This document shows positions 54,690 to 64,000 of a DNA stretch of 64,000 nucleotides, in pieces (position 1 is the first letter of the stretch; every line of letters starts with the position of its first letter). This stretch comes from Whalleya microplaca. Its lineage: Eukaryota; Ascomycota; Sordariomycetes; Xylariales; Xylariaceae. The stretch covers positions 620,001 through 684,000 of the forward strand of contig MU385726.1 of NCBI GenBank assembly GCA_022497155.1. Direction: 5' to 3'. The notes beneath the pieces are model-generated. The model was given only the letters and a program-made list of their open reading frames with translations, was not told the origin of the DNA and did not search any database. A program made the position numbers and the translations under genes.

Positions 54690-55360
54690 TCACGCAGTCT
54701 CCAACCTCTTCCTAAGCTCCCGCTCCTTCTGCAGAACCTCAAGCTCCAGCCTCTCAACACTATACTTGAGCGCCTCCCTGCGCTGTCTGACCGCCTGCGC
54801 CCTGAGCCTCGCCTCCCCGCTCAGAGCCTTCCCCCCACTACCAACACGATTCCCAAGGTGGTGGTGGTGGTGGTGGGAGGACGAGGAAGAGGCCTCGAGT
54901 CGCCCCTGCTGCAGCTCCGCGCGCGCCTTCAGCGACTCGATGCGCCGCTCGGCGCGGTCGACGTGGGCGTCGGCGCGGTCGAGGAGCGTCGCGATCGCGG
55001 GGGCGATCTCGTCGCGGAGGGAGGTCTCGGCTGCTGCTAGGGTCGTTTGGGGGATTAGTTCGTAGTGCTAATAACACCGATACCATTTTTTTGTCAGCTT
55101 CTCAATTCTTTCATGCATTCGTCTGTCTGGTCGTGTAGGGATATAGGAGAAGCGGAAGTGGAGGGAGTGGAGGTGGGAACGGAGGCGGGAATGGAGGTGT
55201 TACGTACGCGCACGCTCTTCAGCACGTTCTCGAGGCGCGGGAAGTCCGCCACGCCGTTCCCCAGCGTCGAGACCGAGGTCTCGAGGAACGAGAGCGAGGT
55301 CCGCAGCGCGGCTACGCAGTCCCCGTACGAGGCGGAGCCGGTTGTTGTTGTGGTCGCCAT
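54690..55360 (-). CDS. spc19: DASH complex subunit Spc19
   Basis: Two exons, 55360-55208 and 55067-54690 (140-nt intron, donor GTACGT, acceptor TTAG), giving 176 aa. Exon 1: MATTTTTGSASYGDCVAALR then LSFLETSVSTLGNGVADFPR and LENVLKSVR. Exon 2: HYELIPQTTLAAAETSLRDE then PAIATLLDRADAHVDRAERR and LKARAELQQGRLEA. The conserved first helix pair and the HYELIP...L..E stretch match Spc19, a DASH/DAM1 ring component that couples kinetochores to microtubules. A short His run (HHHHHH) follows residue 115, coded by a GTG-type repeat on the plus strand. The C-end (LEVLQKERELRKRLETA) is coiled coil. Confidence 0.85.
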
Positions 55361-56350
55361 TGCGCGTGTTGAGCTTTGCGGGGTGGAGGTGTGGGGGCCT
55401 AGATGGGATGGTCTGCAAGTGTTGTCGGTAAATGAGGGTGCGGCTTGTATGTATGTATTCGTGAGATGGCGTCTTGTTTCTGCAGGTAATACATAGGTTG
55501 GTTGTGTTTACAGGTATGACAACATGTAGGCACGGAGAGATTTCGGCTTTGGCGGGGCAGGATAAGGTTGGCTTATTGTGGAGTGCCGGTTCCGCTTCGA
55601 ACTGATATAAGGTTGATCGCTAATTGCTAATTGCAACTTCAGTCTTACATTCTGTCTTAACTGTCTAATAAGTTGCCTATTATTACATGATATCCATAAC
55701 AGCAAATTACTGGTTGTTCAATGAAGGCATACTGGAATGCTCGAATAGGCAACATCATGTCATATTGTAAAGTCTTGGCCTCTGTGGCACGTGTCTCTAA
55801 GCGTTCACCTTCTGAGATGAGATCTTTATTTTCACGTTACAGATCGAAATTAACATTGAATTAGAGTTTCAGACTCATAATCTAATTTCAACTACACTTC
55901 CTTGGCAGTATATCTGACTTCCTTCAACACCTCAACTCGAGGCTACCCAACAATACGCTAGGTAACTACGTTGAGCGGCTGCAGTGAACCATGAGCTGTG
56001 TCATGTACGGCCATGTATGCACAAACCTTGTCTGGTTTAGGTACCTCCTACAATGCTACTGGTAGAGTTTTACAGATTCGCTGCAATTCTCTCTGTATGT
56101 ATCTGTCTAGAACGCCATATGTATAGGAACTGGAAAAATCCAATTTAAACTGTGCATTTAGTCCCTCGATAAACACAGCTTTAGCCCTTGACTCAATACT
56201 TAAGTACTTTTTACCACTTTGGTGTCGGTATTCCCGGTTTATTTTACCTTAAAACTCGAGCATGCAATATCTGTACCAACCAAGCCCTATAAGTAAGTCG
56301 TGTATAACTGGTTAAATCAACCTTAACAAATACTTAGTCAAAGCCCTTTA

Positions 56351-56667
56351 CTTGCTATGGCTAATTCGCCTCCTCACGCCCTTTGGGCGTTGCGCTTTAA
56401 TTAGTGTAAAACCCATGTAATATAAAAATTCCGATATATATCCGCTATTACCTTAAATACTAGCGGATCGATGTAGATTCGATAAACGTATATCCTGTTG
56501 TTTTACATATGTGACAGTGCGTAGCAAAAGTACTTTGACTTATATAGTAAGTTATGCTGAAAGTCAAGTCACTTTAATACTCCACTGGAATTTTTATATT
56601 ACATGGGTTTTTTACTAATTAAAGCGCAACGCCCAAAGGGCGTGAGGAGGCGAATTAGCCATAGCAA
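56351..56667. mobile_element. Mariner-like MITE, 317 bp
   Basis: An 82-bp terminal inverted repeat: left 56351-56432 starting CTTGCTATGGCTAATTCGCC, right 56586-56667 ending GGCGAATTAGCCATAGCAAG. The arms agree with only a couple of differences, near the TTTTTT/TTACAC stretch. The element is flanked by TA on both sides (56349-56350 and 56668-56669), matching Tc1/mariner-type TA target duplication. The roughly 150-bp interior holds no ORF, so it is non-autonomous. Arms still carry their CpA/TpG, so it looks little affected by RIP. Confidence 0.85.
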
Positions 56668-56902
56668 GTATATACATAACGACCGCCAAACATAAATGTC
56701 TCTTAATCTATGCAACTGCTTCAAATTTCTTGGTCAAAGCTTTCATTGCAAGAATGAAACATATATACACTACTTGGAATCATTGGAAATATTCTGATAG
56801 AATGTCCTTCCACTGATGACATAGGTAAAGCAACGAACATAATGAATTGAAGAGAAGATATCCTCTGCCAATGAATACAACCTAGCTCCAAAATCGCTAA
56901 CT

Positions 56903-57244
56903 ATGATTATGGATGAAACTTCGCCATGCTACATAGAAATGTTCGGAATCTTGTCAAAAGGATTGAATGGATTAACAAAAGGAAGTTTCAATAATTTGCC
57001 TTTCAAAGCCCTACTCCAAAAGACTCTAAATCCCCGAGAGCTGCGAGATACAACCAGGCTGTACCTCTTCCAGCCTAGCAGCGAGTCCCTTCCAGATACT
57101 CTTCTGCAAGTGTTGGCCATCTTCATTGCTGACCCAACACGGCACCCAGTACTCCTTGATCTTGCAACCCGACAGCAGTTTTCCATGGCTCTCCTCACCT
57201 GCTACCAGACTGTAACGAAGCCGTTACCACAGGTCTTGATTTGA
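56903..57244 (+). CDS. Hypothetical ORF near RIP block, doubtful
   Basis: A 113-codon frame (MIMDETSPCYIEMFGILSKG; RPSSESLPDTLLQVLAIFIA-like text within). It has protein-like composition and a TAA-free run but no family is recognised. It could be a gene fragment at the edge of the repeat block. Confidence 0.2.
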   Translation: MIMDETSPCYIEMFGILSKGLNGLTKGSFNNLPFKALLQKTLNPRELRDTTRLYLFQPSSESLPDTLLQVLAIFIADPTRHPVLLDLATRQQFSMALLTCYQTVTKPLPQVLI

Positions 57245-57368
57245 AATAACAAAAGGCGTGAAAGGTAAAATACTTAGATTGATCGCTGGCTAGCAGAAAG
57301 AGAGACTATCTAAGGGACGGCGAAACACCGTCTTTTATATCTGAATAGCTTCCTAGTAAATGGAACTT

Positions 57369-57430
57369 GGTTGCCAAGCCATTATCTTTTGGCAACCATC
57401 TGGTTGCCAAGCCATTTTCCCTTGGCAACC
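57369..57430. repeat. Pair of 29-bp hairpins
   Basis: Two units, 57369-57397 and 57402-57430 (period 33), each with arms GGTTGCCAA and TTGGCAACC around an 11-bp loop. A half-copy CTGGTTGCGG follows at about 57447. Confidence 0.85.
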
Positions 57431-58391
57431 ATAAATCACGTGATAGCTGGTTGCGGGGATATTCAGGAATGGGTGGTTGTAACACAGACCATGTAAGATG
57501 GTGCGGCTTCCCACCTCCGCGGTTCGCGCCATTATGGCACGAACTGCCTCGTACATAATCTTGGTAAAAGGGGCTTCGTTAACGGAGCACTTATTCGTTC
57601 CACTTATTTAGCTTCCCGCGACTTTAGGATATTGTACCCTTTATACCCTACCCGCGTTTCGCGGCTATTTAATATGAAGATCAAGGGCGCGTATTTACGC
57701 GTAATATATTTATATATCGCGCTATATTAAAATTCCTTAACTTTTTTATTTATAACCTCTTTTTATAATAGTTGGAATTAAAGCTATTTTAATATAACTT
57801 TAAGTAGTATTTTTAATAACTTTAAAATTTATAAGCCTTTTTTTTTACCGCTACTTTATTAATATAACTGCAGTTTTTTATCTGCTACTTTTATTAGCGC
57901 GTTAATTTATATATTTTATTATAAATAATTACTAATTCGGCTTTAGATTTTATAGCTTTAAATCGATCTCGATTTTATTCGAGATATTAATTTATATGTA
58001 TTTTTTCCGGCTTATTTTTAGCCGCTTTTTTAATATATCTACGGATAACTACTGATTCGGCTTTAGATTTGGGAGAATTTTGGTATTAAAAATGCCCGGC
58101 GGTAAATAATTTACGCTAATAATAACTAGGCTTATTAAATATTTTCCTTAAACTATTTAAATAAATACTAACGGCCCGTTAAGATAGATTTTTTAATAAT
58201 CCGCTTATAATAAACTTATATCCTAACGGCTTATCGAAACAGATTTAATTTTTTTATTATAAATATCTTGCGAATCGGGCTTTATTATATTAGTTTTTTA
58301 TAGGAAGAATATAGCGGATCTTTATATATGCAAATAAATAACTATCGATTTTAAAAGAAAAGGCACGTTAAAAATTAAAATATTATTAATA

Positions 58392-58663
58392 ATAGGCAAG
58401 AAAAATTAAAAGTTTATTAATAATCGGGAAAGAAGAGCTTAAATTTTATTAGCAGTAATAAAAGGTATATTTAATATATATAATTATATATAATATTTAT
58501 TAGCAATCGGGAAAAAAAAGTTAAAATTTTATTAGTAGTAATAAGGGGTATATTTAATATACGTAATTATATATAATATTTGTTAGTAATCGGGAGAAAA
58601 GAGTTAAAATTTTATTAGTAATAATAAAAGGTATATTTAATATACGTAATTACGTATTATATA
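58392..58663. repeat. Minisatellite, 83-bp period
   Basis: Recurring text: GGGAAA...TTAAAATTTTATTAG, then TATATTTAATATA and ATATATAATATTT. The GGG anchor occurs at 58426, 58509 and 58592, exactly 83 bp apart, with a shorter partial copy before them. Confidence 0.8.
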
Positions 58664-61600
58664 AAAGAGTTATATACGTAATTATATATAATATTAAATA
58701 TTATATTAATTTCTTAAAATTTTAACTTACGTAATTTCGAGCTATATAATTTTAAGCTTAAATTTAATTATTATACGTATAATTATATATTAAATTATAT
58801 TAGTTTTTAATATTATATATATAATTATATATTTATAACTATAAGTTTTTTTAACGCTTTTTAGCTTTTTTAACGCTTTTTAACTTTTATAACCCCTTAA
58901 ATTAACTACTTAAATTCCTTATTATTAGGCTATATTTAGACCTAATATAATAGGTTCGTCGGCTATTTAAATGCTTTTTTTTATTATATTAATATATAAT
59001 AAACTTTTTATAAAGCCCTAATAGCCCTATTGTACCGGTTTTTCAACTGCCTTAAAGTTTTATTATTACTTTAAATATACCAGTTAAAACCTGGGCATAA
59101 TATAAGGAACGGTATAATAAAGAATTTCGTATTTAGCGCTTTAACGAAAATTAGGGTTTTTATATTTTTCCTCTGCTTTTACCTAATAGTTTTATTTACG
59201 CTAAAAGACAAATTATAAGACCTTTAATCCCTAATTACTTAAGGGCGGCTACTAAAGTATAATAATCACAGTCTTAATTTTAATCCCGTTCTCGGACCTT
59301 AAATTTAAAGACCTTTATCTTTAATAATAATAAGGATTTTAATAGATTTAATTAAAAGCCCTTAAATCCGACGCTTCCGGTTACGCGACAAACACTCTTT
59401 ATTTCTATCCCTTTCCCCCTAAATCTTGTGGAATAACGGAAACAGATATTTCGATTTTATAAAAAGGTCTTTTATAATAAGCCGGATCTTATTACGTAAA
59501 GCAAATTCGAGAAACTTAAGCTATAATAATCTCCGATTTATTACTAATAGTTTAAAGCCGAAAATCAGCTAAACGGCACGAAACTGTCTTTTTATTATCG
59601 TTATTATAAAAATAAAGTATAAAAATTTAAAGCTAATTAGCGTATTAAACGTAAAAAATAAACTATTTATTAGCCCGTAAATTATAAAGCTCGATTTTTC
59701 GCCCGTTTACGACTTAATAAAACTGTTAAATTTTAGGGCAATAATATAAAACATTTCTATAATAATTAAAAAGATATAGATTATATAAAGCTTTATAATA
59801 ACTTTCGTTTTTAGATTTAAACCTAACTAATAAACTAATAAACCCCGAAATAAATTAAAAATTTATTAAACGGCAAAAAAAAGGACTTATTAATTCGATT
59901 AATACTTTAAAGTTACGGAGTAAGGTATATTAAAATTTAGGATATTAAAAATATCCGTAACGTTTTAAAAAAAAACCGCAGAAATAATTTAAAACCGATT
60001 TTAACTTTTTATACTTATATCGATAATTTTAATAAAAATATTTAGTTTAGGGAGGTCGATAAATAATTCCGCTATTTAAAACAGCAGATTTATTATTACA
60101 AGCGTTTTATAAAACGATAAAATAGCGTAAAATCTAAGGCTTTTATTTAGTTACGTAAAAATTCTTTCGATATCCTTATATAATAAAATATAATTACGTT
60201 AATAAATTTTATATATAATATAATAATATATAAATAAAAATAGTATTTATTTAATATTTTAATACGCGATAATTTTAATAGCTAGATCTTTTATACGTTC
60301 TTTTATATTAAGTATTAAAATTTAATAATAATTCGCCTATATTTTTAGGTTATTATTAAGTAATTTGGCGGCCTCGAGTATAACTAAAGGCCGCGATATA
60401 TATTTATAAACGATAATAATGTTAAATAAAAGGCCGTACGTAAGGCCTTTTTTATTATAGCCGATCCAGGCAATAATTAGCTAGCTAATGTTATTTATTT
60501 TCTTTATATACGTTATGTTAAAGAAACTTTAATACGGCGTATTAAAACTAAAAGCCTACCGCTAAAAATATATAAATATTTTATAGCTACGTTATATATA
60601 CGTAATTCCTTTAATAGCTACTATAATTCTATAAATAAGGCTGTTATAATCTGTAAGAAATACGGGAGTCCTAAAAACGCCAAATATATTACTAGAAATT
60701 ACGTTCTAAAGTTATAAACATAAATATATTATGCTCGAGTAAAAAGTCTATTATTTTTTTAATATTTTATAATAAATGCGGTTAAGTTATAGCATTTAAT
60801 ATTAAAAATAAACGGCGTAAAATATTAAATAGCTACTTACGGGATTTTATTTATTAGCGTTATATCTATATAACATAAGGAGAAAAATAAGCTTATAAAA
60901 GTTAAATTTATTACAAATAAGACTAAAAAAAGCACGCTGCCTTTTATTTAAGGCTTTCCGGATTAAGAGTTTAAAGATCTGCTTTTTAAAGCGTAAGCTA
61001 TTATTAAAAAGTAATATTTTAAGGCTAAAAAAGCTTATAATAAAAGTGATAATATAGCTATTAACTATTATAAAAATGTCGTTATTTATAATTTCAAAAA
61101 GCTTACTAATAACGATAACGATAATAATAAAGATATATATAATAAGCCCGAACTTTTTTTCTGCTTTTATTTATAATATAAAAAATAGTTACTTTTTTAT
61201 AAATATATTTTCCTTTATTAATTATTATATAGCCTTTTATTTAAAAAAACTTTCGCAAGTTTTATTTATAAATAAAAAAGTAATAGCTTTAAGATATTCG
61301 AGCATTTCAAATAGCCGGTATATAAAAGTAATTATAATTATATATATAGTATTCCTTTAAAAATAAAGGTAAACTTTAAAGAGATTATTAACTAGTTTTA
61401 AAGAAAGGTATATAAATATTATAATAAGCTATAAAATAAATTATAAGCGTTATTTATATATAAAAAAAGAATAAAAGCGTTAGAAAAGCAGATATAGGTT
61501 GCTTTTCGATCGGTAAACGAATTAATGCCGGCAGGGAGGCGTTAAGTTATAGTGTCCCTAAAAAATCTAATTTATATAAAAAAAAATTAATTTTTAGTTA

Positions 61601-61718
61601 ATAGATAAATTAAATAAGCTAGGATAGAAAAACGTATACGTTTAAATATTATTACAGTTTTAAAGGAATTAGGCGTTATTAAGTATTGTTATAAGTTGTT
61701 AAAGCATTTAATTAAAAG

Positions 61719-61936
61719 TGTTAGGATTTATTATATAAAAGATGTATATTTATTTACTAATAAAATGTACTATAGGGTAAGTAACTTTATTATTAAGTAA
61801 AATATAATTATTTTTATTTTATGTTATTAAAAAAGTATTATAATATTTAATTAACAGTATTAAAATCTATTATATAAGGGATATATATTTATTTATTAGT
61901 AAAATATACTACGGGATAAGTAACTTTATTATTAGG
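61719..61936. repeat. Direct repeat, two about 88-bp copies
   Basis: Copies 61719-61806 and 61848-61936 share TTATATAA..GATGTATATTTATTTA, then AAAATGTACTA, GGGTAAGTAACTTTATTATTA and AAGTAAAAT or AGGCAAAAT. Confidence 0.7.
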
Positions 61937-61960
61937 CAAAATGGTTTTATATATTATATA

Positions 61961-62684
61961 TATATAACTTATATACTTAAAATAAGCATTTTAAATTTAT
62001 ATACGCAAATTTACGCACCTAAAATAAGCACTTTAAATTTATATATATAAATTTATATATTTAAAGTAAGCATTTTAAATTTATATAAATATTATATACG
62101 CAGATTTATATACCTAAAATAAGCATTTTAAATTTATATACGCAGATTTACATACCTAAAGTAATTATTTCAGATTTATATACGCAGATTTGCGTACCTA
62201 AAATAAGCATTTCAGATTTATATATATAAATTTATATACCTAAAGTAAATATTTCAGATTTATATACGTAGATTTATATACTTAAAATAAGTATTTTAAA
62301 TTTATATACGCAGATTTATATACCTAAAGTAATTATTTTAAATTTATATACGCAAATTTACGTACCTAAAATAAATATTTCAAATTTATATATATAAATC
62401 TATATATTTAAAGTAAGCATTTCAGATTTATATATATAGATTTATATATTTAAAATAAACATTTCAGATTTATATACGCAGATTTGCGTACCTAAAATAA
62501 TTATTTCAGATTTATATACGTAGATTTACGTATTTAAAATAAACATTTCAGATTTATATACGCAGATTTGCGTACTTAAAGTAAGCATTTTAGATTTATA
62601 TATATAAATCTATATACTTAAAGTAAACATTTTAAATTTATATACGTAAATCTACGTACCTAAAATAAGCATTTTAAATTTTAT
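61961..62684. repeat. Minisatellite, 42-bp period, about 17 copies
   Basis: Consensus: ACCTAAAATAAGCATTTCAG, then ATTTATATACGCAGATTTGCG (42 bp together). The anchor AAGCA recurs at 61984, 62026 and 62068; one unit is 53 bp, the rest 42. Copies differ by scattered C/T and G/A changes. Confidence 0.85.
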
Positions 62685-63249
62685 ATATATAATTATATAT
62701 ATAAAATATATTATATTAAAAATATATAAGCTATATATAAAATAAATTTATATTTACTCGGTTAGCCTAGCTAGTAATTCCCTTAAAACATTATCGTTAT
62801 TATTATTATCGTCGTTTTTTTCTTTATTATTTAAAATTTCTTTAAACAGCCGAAACCGTAAGTCTTTTTCCTTTTTCTTCTTTTTTTTTTTTTCTTTTTT
62901 CTTTTCTGCCTCCGCCTCCGCTTTTATAAAAGCGGCTAATCGAGCTTTTAAATCAGTACGAGCGCCGGCCCGCTCGGTTTTAAATAAAGACTTATAATAT
63001 ATTACTAATTTTAAGCCGGCAAAATTAAAGGATATAACAAGCGGCAGCAGTATTAATGCTGTTATTACTGTTATTTATAAAAGTACTTAGCTTATTACTA
63101 TTATAATAAACGCGGGAGCAGCAACATATCGAAAAACGGCGACTATTTATTATTAGTTTTATATTCGAGTCTTATAAATTCCAATAGTTATATATATATA
63201 CTAATAAAAAATAAGTGTTTTTTTGCCCGTTATAGTAGCAATAAATATA

Positions 63250-63510
63250 AATATTACCTAATATATCGGTTTTGTCACGTGTTACAAGGGTCAAGGTGGC
63301 TTGGCGACCTAATTCCTATGTATTTTATGTAATCCTAAGATGGAGGAAAAAAGAAGGAATCTAAGCTAAAAGGTCGGCCGAGAAATTTACCATACATGTC
63401 AGGTGTGGGGCTTAAGCTGTGATTACGTAATGCGCACAGACCACACCTTAAATCTCGTACCCTGTGCTTTGATCCCTGTGCCATAACAGGTTTAGCGGTT
63501 AAGAAAGGCC
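63250..63510. other. GC-normal island in the RIP block
   Basis: About 260 bp with normal CpA/TpG and GC content, ringed by RIP DNA. It holds a nested hairpin: outer arms AGGTGTGG (63401-63408) and CCACACCT (63441-63448), inner arms CTGTG (63417-63421) and CACAG (63435-63439), around the palindrome ATTACGTAAT. The 89-codon minus frame at 63335-63604 has no domain and is not called as a gene. Confidence 0.6.
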
Positions 63511-64000
63511 GGCTTATATATATAAAAAGCCTAAAAACCTTTCCTTTCGATATAATTGCTATATTAGGCGTTATTCCGCCACACCGGGCCGCAAATTTAG
63601 GCATACATAACTAAAATATTTTTTTTTAAGTTTTTAATTAATATATATAGTATAATTAAAGCGGCTTACTATACTTACAGTTAACGCGGCTTCCGGTAGC
63701 AGCAAAAGGGCGGGAGTTAGCTAATTATTTTAAATTCGTAATTAAAGGATTACTAATAACTAAATTTAATAACCTTATAATAAAGCTATAGCTTAAGCGG
63801 GGGCAGGAAATAAGGCATAAATAAACTACCGAAACAGTTTTTTATATTATTTAACAGCTTATAATATAGTTAGTTATATCCAAATCTATTTAGTTATTCG
63901 GTATAGGTTTATAAATATATATAAAAGGCTACGTAACGTTAACGCTCGCGATAACGGGAACGCGAAACGTTATCCTCTAAAAAGGGAATATTATAAAAGT
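63511..64000. other. RIP block, right end
   Basis: AT-rich to the end of the window, no gene. The last 150 bp become richer in CpG, with GGGCGGGAGTTAG and AACGCTCGCGATAACGGGAA text, perhaps the edge of another old element. Confidence 0.4.

Larger units (their letters stand above)
55361..57640. other. Gene-poor edge with MITE and hairpins
   Basis: 2.3 kb leading into the RIP block. Contains the 317-bp TIR element (56351-56667), a doubtful frame at 56903-57244 and two 29-bp hairpins (57369-57430). Confidence 0.55.
57645..64000. other. AT-rich RIP-mutated block
   Basis: The DNA becomes extremely AT-rich. Dinucleotides CpA and TpG almost vanish while TpA dominates, and CpG is still present (for example in 59881-60000). 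That is the expected product of RIP (CpA to TpA) acting on repeated DNA. Some pieces probably descend from transposable elements, but translation in all frames is interrupted and no named family can be supported. Short frames in it are not called as genes. Confidence 0.85.

Noticed and set aside
57645..64000. Short frames in the AT-rich block (for example 61076-61360) as genes
   Set aside because: Composition is Ile/Lys/Tyr/Asn only, as expected from AT-rich RIP DNA, with no domain.
1..64000. CRISPR arrays, bacterial operons or tRNA genes
   Set aside because: Spliced fungal genes throughout; tandem repeats have no spacer structure; no tRNA-like cloverleaf with a TPsiC arm was found by eye, although a dedicated scan was not possible.

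Overview
This window is nuclear DNA of a filamentous ascomycete (Pezizomycotina, most likely a Sordariomycete-type genome). The evidence is genes with short introns of about 45-170 nt carrying GT...AG ends and CTAAC/CTGAC branch sites, typical fungal protein families (Sho1, Spc19, Rsm22, Sqt1, Met1, Zn2Cys6, GH3), and an AT-rich block at the right end with the signature of repeat-induced point mutation (RIP). Genes were rebuilt by hand-splicing; exon boundaries come from consensus sites and reading frame only, with no RNA evidence.

Layout. 1-3.9 kb: sparse, with a pseudokinase-like ORF and a small membrane protein. 3.9-7.6 kb: a divergent pair of flavoenzymes (aromatic-ring FAD monooxygenase and vanillyl-alcohol-oxidase-type flavoprotein) sharing one promoter, probably a phenolic-compound catabolic pair. 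7.7-17.0 kb: housekeeping genes (SPOUT RNA methyltransferase, thioredoxin with a hydrophobic tail, mitochondrial Rsm22, siroheme synthase Met1) and an AsaB/CmcJ-like oxidoreductase. 17.5-32.5 kb: a run of minus-strand genes for nutrient handling: LAT-type amino acid permease, secreted GH3 beta-glucosidase, a small two-exon Zn2Cys6 protein, an eight-exon MFS transporter and a secreted CALB-like lipase. They lie in gene-poor, AT-richer DNA.

33.5-40 kb: accessory-looking stretch with a Cys-rich small protein, inverted relics of an LTR-like repeat, an F-box-like protein and an SRPK-like kinase whose only intron lies inside the catalytic loop and has no stop codon. 40.5-46.9 kb: Sqt1, a tautomerase-like protein, an AVT-type vacuolar amino acid transporter and dynactin p24. 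47-52 kb is a long gene desert and leader before SHO1 (osmosensor, 52.2-53.3 kb); SPC19 (DASH complex) follows on the other strand. 55.5-57.6 kb holds a 317-bp TIR element of mariner-like MITE type and paired hairpins. From about 57.65 kb to the end the DNA is RIP-degraded, with two minisatellites (periods 83 and 42 bp) and one GC-normal island.

No single new system stands out. The most interesting leads are the in-frame intron in the kinase catalytic loop, the compact Zn2Cys6 gene between the beta-glucosidase and the sugar/drug-type transporter, the perfect palindromes in promoters, and the repeats around the RIP block.
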